Below, piece by piece: positions 55,276 through 64,000 of a DNA stretch of 64,000 nucleotides. Positions within the stretch are counted from its first letter, which is position 1. Each line of letters begins with the position of its first letter. This DNA is from Neoechinorhynchus agilis (lineage: Eukaryota; Acanthocephala), in NCBI GenBank assembly GCA_051530055.1, contig CM121342.1, forward strand, positions 8,432,001 through 8,496,000. Direction: 5' to 3'. The notes under the pieces are model-generated. The model did not search any database. It saw only the letters and a program-made list of their open reading frames with translations, and was not told the origin of the DNA. The translations under genes were made by a program, and so were the position numbers.

Positions 55276-55565
55276 AGTAAGCAACATTCCTTACTCTCTC
55301 GAAATCGCTGGAGGTGCAGCCAGTGCAGCGGAAGGGAGGAAGGTACGAAAATATAGAGAATTAGCAAGGGCCCACTATGTTGTCCCCTTCGGAGTTCGGC
55401 ACTCACTCTGCTCCAGGATTTCTCGAAGAAATTGAGAGAAACGACCGGCGACGAACTAGCGGGTGTATTCCTGGGACAAAATATCTCGCTTGCAGTACAA
55501 CGAGGCAATGCTGCTGGCGTGATAGCGACAGCCGACGAAGCAGAGAAGCTAAGATTTTGCGGACG
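55276..55565 (+). mobile_element. C-terminal end of the unassigned RT-element family
   Basis: Encodes GAASAAEGRKVRKYRELARA and HYVVPFGVR, then in the next frame RETTGDELAGVFLGQNISLA and VQRGNAAGVI. This is the ending of the family whose RT core lies at 47,561-48,935. It lies directly in front of the flank of kinase C and recurs in front of kinase D. Confidence 0.7.
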
Positions 55566-55616
55566 GTGGTGATTGCATAAGAACTAACAAAAAAACATTC
55601 TTTTTGGGAAAACATT

Positions 55617-55991
55617 TTTCGTCCTAATTCAATTTTTATCCGAAGTTCAAGCGATAACTGGGAGATTCCGACAATTCGCGATTACTTTCATTTACCTTAT
55701 CGACCGAGCAGTTGAAGCATTGGATCGCGAATGGAAGGTGGGCCAATATAAGCATTCGTCTATTTACCTGGTCAATGATTATGACACAAAACGTTGGCCA
55801 AAACACTGCTCAAGACTAGGACATCACATGGACTGGCATGAACTGCAATAATATTTTCAAAACAATGTCATCAATAAACAAGTGGGTATAAAAGCTGCTG
55901 AGATCAATGTTTGAAGACTGTGTGAATTTAAGGATCCACTTGCGAGCTATTTGAATCGAGACTACAATTTTAAACTCATCTCTCTTCGTTC
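55617..55991 (+). repeat. Kinase 5' flank, C/D type
   Basis: Shares only the last 370 bases of the A/B flank (from TTTTTATCCGAAGTTCAA onwards). The sequence before it is different and comes from the RT element. The inverted partner is at about 63,450-63,800. Confidence 0.75.
55887..55894 (+). promoter_or_regulatory. TATA box of kinase C
   Basis: TATAAAAG, 97 bases before the former start codon at 55,992, in the same context as in copies A, B and D. Confidence 0.5.
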
Positions 55992-57135
55992 ATGGTTCAA
56001 ATTGCGATCGAGAATATCAAGCGAGCGGGAGTTCTCGGACACGATAATAAAGTTTATATCTTGGGAGATTTAATTTGTGAAAGCAGTTTCGGGGAAGTTC
56101 TCAAATGAAAACAGAGGGGACCAAAAAGCAACCTTGCAGTTAAAATATTAAAGAACGCCATTGGGGACTTCGACATGGATGATTGCGAATTCACGATGTT
56201 TAATGCCATAAAAGAGGTTGATGGAGAACGAGCTAATATCGCAGTGTCCCTCGAAATGTTTAAGTAATGCAGTCATCCGTGCATGATTCTTGAACACTAC
56301 GAAATGGTAAACACATTTGGACCAACGCCAAACAATCGGTTGTTTTCCTTGGTATAACCAAATGTTGCAAGCATTGGAGAAGCTAAAAGATCTTCATGGA
56401 GATCTCAAGCTAGGAAATATTATGATGGCCAATTGTCTAGGTAAACCTGAACAATTCAAACTCATTGATTTTGGTCTTGCCGTACAACTACGAAACCAAG
56501 AGTCTCTCTATGGATACCTCCAAACTTCGTACTATCGAGCTCCGGAAATGATCGTGGGTTTACCCATCGCTAAATCAATCGACATGAAGAGCCTTGGTTG
56601 CACTATCGGGGAACTCGCGGTTGGGAGGCCAATGTTTCCAGGGAGTGATGATTATGAAACACTGGTTAGAATAACGATAACAAGAGGTGTTATCCCGAAT
56701 GCGGTCCTTGATAATGGAGTACGGACATTGCTATACTATAATAGGACAATCAACGGAGATGGATGGGTGCTGAAATCTCCATTGGAAAGGGGAATCTTTC
56801 CGCCGAACAACAGTGCGCTGCATCTACCGTTAGTGTCGTTGGCTCAAGAAGATCCGCAAAACACCAACAAGTTTTTGGCAATGCTGGGTCACCTGCTTGA
56901 ACTTATCCCCGAGAGTCGAGGTGATCCCACGGTCGGCATCAAACAAAAATGGAGACGTCGCTCAAATTTCCGGATAACGAGCGGCGATCATTTTCGTATT
57001 TTCTACGAAGAAAAGAATCAGAATGATTTTGTGGAGGTGAGCATTAACGGAAAAGGTAAATATTCGGAAACGTTGTTAGCAACAAAATATTTGGTTTTTA
57101 GGGCGAAAACGTTCCTTATCCTACAAAAACGATAA
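55992..57135 (+). pseudogene. HIPK-like kinase copy C, broken
   Basis: The ATG is kept, but stops break the first third: the codon after GEVLK reads TGA, and MFK is followed by TAA at 56,264. The part between the hinge and the catalytic loop has lost bases, so the readable frame starts at 56,317 (MDQRQTIGCFPWYNQML). It then runs open to 57,135: HGDLKLGN with catalytic Asp and Asn, DFGLAVQL, YLQTSYYRAPE, but IDMKSLG in place of IDMWSLG. The C-terminus (LAQEDPQNTNKFLAMLGHLL ... TFLILQKR) is the C/D type, about 50 residues longer than that of kinase A. The TAA, the Lys for Trp and the hinge loss are shared with copy D. Confidence 0.9.
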
Positions 57136-57479
57136 GGTGTTCATCCAAATATTTATTCCGAAACATCAACATTTTGTTTTTATCGAATACTTGAAACCAT
57201 TCTTTTCAATCTAAACTTAGAAAAACATTGTATCAAAAATGAAGTTTGTTAACGATTTAAGAGACAATCTATTACCCAATTCCCAAACAGTCGAAGTAAA
57301 AATTATTTCAATAATGTTTTTATTTCGCAGAAAAATTGAAGTAATTTATTTTCTTACACTGACTTTGATTAATGTGCCGAATTTTCGAAACTCCAGCTGC
57401 ATTCAAAAAATTCGAGGCTGTCTTAAAAATTTGAGATATAATCAAAATTGTAAATTTCAAGAATACTTCGTTGCTGCGA
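57136..57479 (+). repeat. 3' flank of C/D-type kinases, copy C
   Basis: Matches 30,856-31,198 and, inverted, 61,991-62,303. Ends at the start of element X. Confidence 0.7.
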
Positions 57480-57990
57480 ATTCGCCATTCAATACAACAC
57501 ATATTTTTTATTTCTAAGAACCAAACCTAACAAGGCGGAAAAATTGACGGCGCAAAAATTACCCGAAAATTCGTTTTGTTTCCTTCATGAAAATGCGTGA
57601 AATTTAGAAGGGCGATTATGAATTTATCAGCATATCGCAAAAAGTGAAAAATTCAATGGTCTATTGAAACTTAACAAAAATTCTCCTGTGTCAAATTTGA
57701 ATCAAACGCTCATATAAGAAGCTTTACAGAGATTTTTTATATGAATAAAAGTAATTTTATTCATTGTTTCGTCATCTACGCGGAATTTCAACCAAAACTC
57801 ACAGATTCACTTTTTGGTTTAGAAGGCAGCGGGAAACTACTGATGGATTTTGAGATCATTTGTCAATTGGAGATTATCCATTAGTTCGTGTCTTTATCCT
57901 GATAAATTCAGCTAGAGATTAAGAATTTCTAGAAATCTAGACGGGTGCTTTGCACTGATTTCCCATTCTCCATCTTTGGACGCCAACATA
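57480..57990 (-). repeat. Element X, copy 5 (palindrome deleted)
   Basis: Minus strand. After the GGCGGAAAAATTGA of the outer arm the sequence jumps directly to GGCGCAAAAATTACCCGAAA, that is, the whole palindrome and the end of the exon-like frame are missing. The remainder follows copies 2 and 4, including the MLASKDGEWEI block near 57,985. It lies convergent to kinase C. Confidence 0.7.
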
Positions 57991-59600
57991 ACAGGGAATG
58001 AAGACCTTAAGCCCCTGCGGCTGCCACTAAGATCTGATCGCATGTTACCGAGATCTTATTGGTTTGCCTTAGAAATCCACACCGTCCATGGCAAAACTAG
58101 GATTTGAAATGATGATTAAGAATGACGATTGCAGCAGTCGGCGGAGTTCCAGTCTCCGTTGATTCTGGATCACCGTCGAGGATTTGTAATAAAGCAACAG
58201 ACCTGTCCCCAATCGTAACCGCGAAGAATTCCTGAGGTCCAAACCATCACAGCTTTGCAAGGTATTATTAGCCTACTTCAGTGTTTCCTATTACGGAGAA
58301 GCGGGGTCTGATTTCTGATAATATGGTTCTCGTGGTCCACAATTTCACCTTCGCTCAATTTAATCGGCTATTTCTCCGAGCGGCGAACCTCGCGATTCGC
58401 CGCTCGACATAAAAAGAGTTACGGATTTTCATTTGTTAAATAAGGTCTAAAACCTATTAATCGGATCGTAATTTTTAAGTATTTCTTCGTGGAAGATGCC
58501 GTAGAGAACAAAGGCAAGATTATTGCCAGTTAAACGCATACGCGAGAGTGCGAAGGCACTACCTAAACGTGAAGCGAAAGTATATGGAGGGGTAAAGGTT
58601 GACACGTTAAGAAGCTGTGAAGCGAATGTTTAGCGAAATGATAAATCGAGAAAATTAGAAGTGACAGTGGCCAATCACACCACGATATGTTCATTTGGAT
58701 TGCCGTTTCCGGGAGCCTTCAAAATCAAAGTACCGTCTCAGGTTTATGCCAGGAGAATGGATTTGGAGAAAGAAGCTGGAAGCATTTGGGAGGATTTGGC
58801 AAATTTATCCGAGGGAGATACGGTTGCAATGAAGGATATTAAGGTGAAATTACGCTTATCGCGTGAAGCTAACCCGATACGATGTCCAGCGAGACGAATA
58901 CCCTATGTATTGCAAGACCTGGGTAAACGAGAGATTCAAAGATTGGTGGAACGGGAAATTTTGGAAAGCGTGAATATAACAGAGAAGTCGAATGGTTGAC
59001 CCCAATCGTCTTAGTAAGGAAGGATGCTAGGAACATTTAGCCAACATGCGAAAAGTGTTACAGAGATTGCAGGAAACTTGCGTCAACGTGTGGAGATTCT
59101 TGGGAAATGTTCTTGAAGATGGGGTTTGCAGAGCAGATGAGAAGGAAGTCAAAGATTTGGTTTATGCTAGCTCGCCGGTGGACAAGCAAGAACTAAAACA
59201 TTTCTTGGAGCAGTGAGTTTTCATGAAAATTTATTCCACAGTTGCAATCCAAGTGTGCTGATCTCTACAAACTATTAAGAAAGGATCAAAGATGGATCCG
59301 GAACCAGAGCTTAAAGAGTTGTTTCAATGCAACATAGAAAGCGGTTGAAGCGATTTGTATTGATATGCGACGTAAGCGAGAAGGGAGTCCTGCGATGTTC
59401 GCACCCAGAAAATTAAGCATGGCCGAAAGTAATTATTCAACGATAGGAAAAGAGGCCTCGCAATTTTCTTTGGAGCCAAACGATTCTATCAATACTTTTA
59501 TGGCCGATTTTTTGAACTAGAGATTGATCACAAACCATCATCATACGTTTTAGTGGTTACAAATGCGATCTCAGCCGAGATGTCCACTGCCATTATACGA
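57991..59600 (+). mobile_element. Ty3/Gypsy-type LTR retrotransposon fossil (protease, RT, RNase H)
   Basis: In order on the plus strand: a retroviral-type protease trace (VPVSVDSGS), the N-terminal RT region (CPARRIPYVLQDL), the end of the RT (FLGNVLEDGVCRADEKEVK) and RNase H traces (APRKLSMAESNYSTIGKEA, QYFYGRFFELEIDHKP). The order fits Ty3/Gypsy pol. It is a partial fossil with many breaks and no recognised LTRs. 58,081-59,057 is a near-identical inverted copy of 18,577-19,552. The remainder is older and more decayed. Confidence 0.85.
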
Positions 59601-60149
59601 TATGGTTAGACTTTGGGGCCAAGCGTGCAGGAATCTGGTTTTTTCCATTTTGAATCTAGAACCTCCTTATAAATAGAGAAGGTTTCTTCAAAAATTCAAT
59701 TACTTCTGCAAGGACAATATTGGTAAAATAAGATTTAACTTTTTATTCTTTATTTAATAAAATTAATTTTATTCGGCATTAAAAAAAGTTATTTCAAATG
59801 ATAACGAAAAGTTTTAAAAACTCGGTACTTCAAATGCGATCGAAAATTTAAAAACTATAAAAACCAAGATTTAGGTGCGTATACAGCACAGAAATCGATT
59901 AAGCTTACAATTTTCAACGAATCCGACAGCGTGAACATCATATTCCTGTGATACTAAAGGAAATTCGCGATTGGATTCTATTTGAATGCTTCGATAATTT
60001 TTACGCTAACGCTAGTATGTATTTTTGCCATAAATTTGGAAACCCTCCGCCATCTCCAAATTTGGACACGAGTTCTATTGTCCTTCGCAGGAGAGCGATG
60101 ATTTGTATGAACATTCGCGTGCAAAACGACGATTTAGCTTAGACGAAAA
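59601..60149. other. No gene recognised
   Basis: AT-rich. A 64-residue frame at 59,948-60,142 may be a decayed front part of the kinase relic that follows, but I see no kinase motif in it. Confidence 0.4.
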
Positions 60150-60465
60150 TAGATTGATCTTAACTCAGATTGTCCTCTGTTGCTCATAAGGATATTAAGG
60201 CTGAAAATATTTTGGTGGACGACAGCGACTATGTAAAAGTAACCAAGTTCGAATTCGCTAAATTCTTAAACGAGAAACCGATGAGTATTTGTCGAATAGC
60301 AGAATACGGGGCATAAGAAGTGGACGATATGGATAAAAAACAAGTGGCGATTGGTGAGCACTTGGCGTTTTGGCCTACGAGCTTCAGATGGAATGAAGAT
60401 TCTGGTCAAAGCTCAATACGAGAGGTATAAAGTTCGTGAACGTTTCCCCGGCAATTTTTGACAAA
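60150..60465 (+). pseudogene. AGC-family (PKA-like) kinase pseudogene fragment
   Basis: The plus strand encodes AHKDIKAENILVDDSDYVKV, TKFEFAKFLNEKP, CRIAEYGA and, one frame further, ALGVLAYEL and YKVRERFP. This is the catalytic loop to C-lobe of an AGC kinase: HRDLKxEN, VKVTDFGFAK, C-G-T-x-E-Y-x-A-P-E, ALGVLAYE and a final RFP. Here HRD is HKD, DFG is KFE, and a stop stands at the APE motif, so it is dead. The N-lobe is absent or unrecognisable. It is not a copy of the HIPK-like family, and it lies inside the spacer of the C/D inverted repeat. Confidence 0.72.
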
Positions 60466-60639
60466 TAATATTAACTTTTGCCACATCAACTGCAAACAAA
60501 TTTTCGCTGAATTTGCGATTTCTTCGACTAATATCAAGCAACACGAAAAAAGGAGAGCCATTTTTAACCTTTCCGTGCTTCGAAAATCGCTTTTAGTTGA
60601 CAAATGTAGTCCAAGTGAGGATCTCATCACAATACCCGC

Positions 60640-60752
60640 GGCGACTGGAGAGCCAAGATCGACTTCGTTCTTGGCGCAAAAAATAAGCATTGCGGTGCAG
60701 CGGGGCAATGCGACCAGCATTTTGGCCCGCGCCGATGAATGGGAGCGTTGAT
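60640..60752 (+). mobile_element. C-terminal scrap of the unassigned RT-element family
   Basis: Encodes TSFLAQKISIAVQRGNATSI, the same ending as at 55.5 and 63.9 kb, with substitutions. Confidence 0.6.
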
Positions 60753-60832
60753 CATCTGAATTGGAAGTATAAAAGTTCAAAAGCATTTTGGAAACGGTAT
60801 ATTAACATAGGTATAGAAAACGACAAAAATTT

Positions 60833-61990
60833 AAATAACAAAGCTTTATCGAATCTCCCTGTCGGTCATTCTTACTAATGTCTACGATATCAAATCTTTT
60901 GCGACCTCGTAGAGGATAATATGCTTACCAATCGATGGTGTTATTTCTAAAATTAGTAGGATCCTATTATTAGAATAAGAATATTTGACAGTATTACTCT
61001 GCTATTTGTAAAATGTTGTTTTGCTTAATGCTATTGGTAATAAAAAGGAAATTAACTAGTCTTTTATTGCGGGAAAGGGAGTGTCAATTTGTTTCATTTT
61101 ATTTTAAAATAACAGGTAAACTCTTTTTTGTTGATCAGCAGACATCCCCTTACCAAAGAAAAAGAAAATTACTCCGGCGAATGATTTTAATCAATATCTC
61201 GAAGATAGATATTATGTTGGCGTCGAAAGATGGAGAATGGGAAATCTGTGCAAAGCACCCTTATAGATTTCTAGAAAATCTTAGTCTCTAGCTGGATTTA
61301 TTAGGATAAAGACACGAAGTAATGGATAATCTCAAATTGACATATGATCTCAAAATGCCTCAGTAGTTTCGCGCCGCCTTGTAAACCAAAAAAGTGAATC
61401 TGTAAGGTTTGGTTCGGATCAAGATTGGGCTCCTCTACGTGGGCCTTCAGAATTTTTTTAGTATTTGGGTAAACAATTCTGAAGAAATTCCACGTAGATG
61501 ACGAAACATTGAATACAATTATTTTTGTTCATATAAAAAATCTCTGAAAGGCTTCTTATATCAACGTTTGATTCAAATTCGACGAAGGAATTTTTTGTTA
61601 AGTTTCAATAGACCATCGAATTTTTCACTTTTCGCCATATGCCAATAAATTCTAAACCGCTCTTCTAAATTTCACGCATTTTGATGAAGGAAATAAAATG
61701 AATTTTTGGGTGACTTTTGTGCCTTATGGAAGCAAAGCCACAAAAACCACCATTGAGAAATATTTCTACTGTTTTGATATGGCAGAAAAATTGAAGCAAT
61801 TTATAAGATCCGATATTTCTGGACAATCTTATGCTTTTGTCATGGGTTTTCCTTTAGAAAATTACAAGTAAGCTTTTCCTCATCGAAAAACTTCTGAAAT
61901 ATCGGAACAAATAAGTTTCTTCAATTTTTCCGCCTTGTTAAGTTTTGCTCTTAGAAATAAAAGATATGTGTTGTGTAGAATGGCGAATTC
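60833..61990 (+). repeat. Element X, copy 6 (subtype with hairpins, best preserved exon)
   Basis: Plus strand. The first block (61,013-61,291) encodes MLASKDGEWEICAKHPYRF. The 60-base hairpin is at 61,435-61,497. The exon-like stretch follows after a possible acceptor (TTTCAATAG/ACC at 61,603-61,613): IFHFSPYANKF, a stop, then ALLNFTHFDEGNKMNFWVTF, VPYGSKATKTTIEKYFYC, FDMAEKLKQFIRSDISGQ and SYAFVMGFPLENYK, ending at CAA/GTAAGC (61,867). It is convergent to kinase D. No family is recognised. Confidence 0.68.
61781..61933. repeat. Imperfect palindrome in element X, copy 6
   Basis: Arms of 43 bases, 61,781-61,823 and 61,891-61,933, pair at about 35 positions. The potential splice donor of the X exon lies in the 66-base spacer. 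Confidence 0.75.
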
Positions 61991-62303
61991 ACAGAACGAA
62001 GTATTCTTGAAATTTACAATTTTGATTATTTCTCAAATTTTTAAGACATGCTCAATTTTTTTCGAATGCAGCTGAGTCAGTGTAAGAAAATAAATTACTT
62101 CAATTTTTCTGCGAAATAAAAACATTATTAAAATAATTTTTACTTCGACTGTTTTGGAATTGGGTAATAGATTGTCTCTTAAATCGTTAACAAACTTCAT
62201 TTTTGATACAATGTTTTTCTGAGTTTAGATTGAAAAGAGTGGCTTCAAGTATTCGATAAAAACAAAATGTTGATGTTTCGGAATAAATATTTGGATGAAC
62301 ACA
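61991..62303 (-). repeat. 3' flank of C/D-type kinases, copy D
   Basis: Inverted match of 57,136-57,479, with small differences. Confidence 0.7.
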
Positions 62304-63447
62304 TTATCGTTTTTGTAGGATAAGGAATGTTTTTGCCCTAAACACCAAATATTTTGTTGCTAACAACGTTTCCGAATATTTACCTTTTCCGTTAATGCTC
62401 ACCTCCACAAAATCATACTGATTCTTTTCTTCGTAGAAAATACGAAAATGATCGCCGCTCGTTATCCGTAAACTTGAGCGACGTCTCCATTTTTGTTTGA
62501 TGCCGACCGTGGGATCAACTCGACCCTCGGGGATAAGTTCAAGCAGGTGACCCAACATTGCCAAAAACTTGTTGGTGTTTTGCGGATCTTCTTGAGCCAA
62601 AGACACTAACGGTAGATGCAGCGCACTGTTGCTCGGCGGAAAGATTCCCCTTTCCAATGGAGATTTCAGCACCCATCCATCTCCGTTGGTTGTCCTATTA
62701 TAGTATAGCAATGTCCGTACTCCATTATCAAGGACCGCATTCGGGATAACACCTCTTGTTATCGTTATTCTAACCAGTGTTTCATAATCATCATTCCCTG
62801 GAAACATTGGCCTCCCAACCGCGAGTTCCCCGATAGTGCAACCAAGGCTCTTCATGTCGATTGATTTAGCGATGGGTAAACTCACGATCATTTCCGGAGC
62901 TCGATAGTACGAAGTTTGGAGGTATCCATAAAGAGACTCTTGGTTTCGAAGTTGTACTTCAAGACCAAAATCAATGAGTTTGAATTGTTCAGGTTTACCT
63001 AGACAATTGACCATCATAATATTTCCTAGCTTGAGATCTCCATGAAGGTCTTTTAGCTTCTCTAATGCTTGCAACATTTGGTTATACCAAGGAAAACAAC
63101 CGATTTTTTGGCGTTGGTCCAAATGTGTTTACCATTTCGTAGTGTTCAAGAATCATGCACGGATGACTGCATTACTTAAACATTTCGAGGGACACTGCGA
63201 TATTAGCTCGTTCTCCATCAACCTCTTTTATGGCATTAAACATCGTGAATTCGCAATCATACATGTCGAAGTCCCCAATGGCGTTCTTCAATATTTTAAC
63301 TGCAAGGTTGCTTTTTGATCCCCTCTGTTTGCATTTGAGGACTTCCCCGAAACTGTCCTCGCCAATTAAGTCTCCCAGGATATAAACTTTATTATCGTGG
63401 CTAAGAACTCCCGCTCGCTTGATATTCTCGATCGCAATTTGAACCAT
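62304..63447 (-). pseudogene. HIPK-like kinase copy D, broken
   Basis: Starts at ATG 63,447 and is open for 91 residues (MVQIAIENIKRAGVLSHDNK, glycine loop altered to GEDSFGEV, LAVKIL kept) up to a TAA at 63,172, the same stop as in copy C. The second readable part, 63,122-62,304, has 272 residues: HGDLKLGN, IDFGLEVQL, YLQTSYYRAPE, IDMKSLG, and the C/D-type C-terminus. The hinge region has the same loss as in copy C. It differs from C by a few residues and lacks C's early TGA. It is a dead gene, or at best could give a kinase-domain half protein. Confidence 0.9.
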
Positions 63448-63544
63448 GAACGAAGAGAGATGAGTTTAAAATTGTAGTCTCGATTCAAATAGCTCGCAAG
63501 TGGATCCTTAAATTCACACAGTCTTCAAACATTGATCTCAGCAG

Positions 63545-63552
63545 CTTTTATA
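63545..63552 (-). promoter_or_regulatory. TATA box of kinase D
   Basis: TATAAAAG on the minus strand, 97 bases before the ATG at 63,447, as in the other copies. Confidence 0.5.
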
Positions 63553-63839
63553 CCCACTTGTTTATTGATGACATTGTTTTGAAAATATTATTGCAGTTCA
63601 TGCCAGTCCATGTGATGTCCTAGTCTTGAGCAGTGTTTTGGCCAACGTTTTGTGTCATAATCATTGACCAGGTAAATAGACGGATGCTTATATTGGCCCA
63701 CCTTCCATTCGCGATCCAATGCTTCAACTGCTCGGTCGATAAGGTAAATGAAAGTAATCGCGAATTGTCTGAATCTCCCAATTATCGTTATAACTCTGGA
63801 AAAAAACTGAATTAGGACGAAAAATGTTTTCCCAAAAAG

Positions 63840-64000
63840 AATGTTTTTTTGTTAGTTCTTATACAATCACCACCGTCCGCAAAATCTTAGCTTCTCTCCT
63901 TCCTCGGTTGTTGCTATCACGCTAGCAGCATTGCCTCGTTGTACTGCGAGCGAGATATTTTGTCCCAGGAATACACCCGCTAGTGCGTCGCCGATCGTTT
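63840..64000 (-). mobile_element. C-terminal end of the unassigned RT-element family, cut by the window end
   Basis: Inverted copy of 55,440-55,600: on the minus strand it encodes GDALAGVFLGQNISLAVQRG with NAASVIA. It lies at the 5' side of kinase D, as for kinase C. Confidence 0.75.

Noticed and set aside
60458-60751. Host gene similar to an ESCRT (CHMP) protein, suggested by AVQRGNATS
   Set aside because: The box is the known C-terminal ending of the RT-element family and recurs at 55.5 and 63.9 kb in that context.
57480-64000. The whole C/D region as a Polinton or another capsid-bearing element
   Set aside because: No polymerase B, integrase, packaging ATPase or capsid motif is seen. The inverted arms contain kinase pseudogenes and retroelement scraps.

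Overview
The window is nuclear DNA of an invertebrate animal. The evidence is a eukaryotic-type tRNA-Gly(GCC), TATA boxes and AATAAA signals, a HIPK-like protein kinase, and a dense mixture of animal retroelements: RTE, Jockey/CR1-type LINEs, a Penelope-like element with a GIY-YIG nuclease, tRNA-derived SINEs and Ty3/Gypsy fossils. A nematode or an arthropod would both fit, and I cannot decide between them. The sequence is AT-rich, gene-poor and repeat-rich. Only a few host genes look whole. The best is an intronless 354-residue HIPK-like kinase at 24,141-25,205.

Layout. 1-1,440 holds one possible small membrane protein gene. 1,441-7,470 is a satellite of about 21 units of about 277 bp whose units resemble the 3' end of a LINE found at 53.5 kb. 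7.9-11.2 kb holds scraps of the kinase unit and of two recurring neighbour sequences, here named X and Y. 11.6-15.5 kb holds a possible Fanzor/TnpB-like relic, a LINE start, and two further tandem arrays (115 bp and 125 bp) that each meet a 23-N gap. 15.5-21.9 kb holds tRNA-Gly, two RTE LINEs, a decayed tRNA-Asp and a Gypsy fossil. 21.9-32.4 kb holds the intact kinase (copy A) and a broken tandem duplicate (copy B), each behind a Gypsy protease fossil. 32.4-48.9 kb is mostly retroelements: two related LINEs in tandem, a SINE, an RTE copy, a Penelope-like element, a kinase 5' flank without its kinase, a CR1/Jockey-type LINE, and an RT element of a family I could not name inserted in it. 49-53 kb holds a broken gene for a Gln/Pro/Gly-rich tandem-repeat protein, beginning just after a SINE. 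53.3-64 kb holds a foldback, a LINE 3' half, and two broken kinase copies (C and D) facing each other as a large inverted repeat around a Gypsy fossil and an AGC-kinase pseudogene.

The main theme is a kinase-centred duplication unit: TATA box, intronless kinase, 3' flank, then a convergent sequence. The convergent sequence is X beside copies B, C and D, and Y beside copy A. Parts of the unit recur at 8.9-10.9, 19.5-19.9, 21.9-26.2, 27.5-32.4, 39.4-40.0, 43.8-44.9, 49.0-49.3, 55.6-58.0 and 60.8-63.9 kb. Copy B has an A-type front and a C/D-type end, which points to gene conversion or recombination. X carries an imperfect palindrome just at a potential splice donor. The palindrome is deleted in one copy and has an RTE inserted beside it in two others. 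Whether X and Y are genes or part of a mobile unit is an inference to be tested. All coordinates of repeat edges are by eye, and no alignment program was run.
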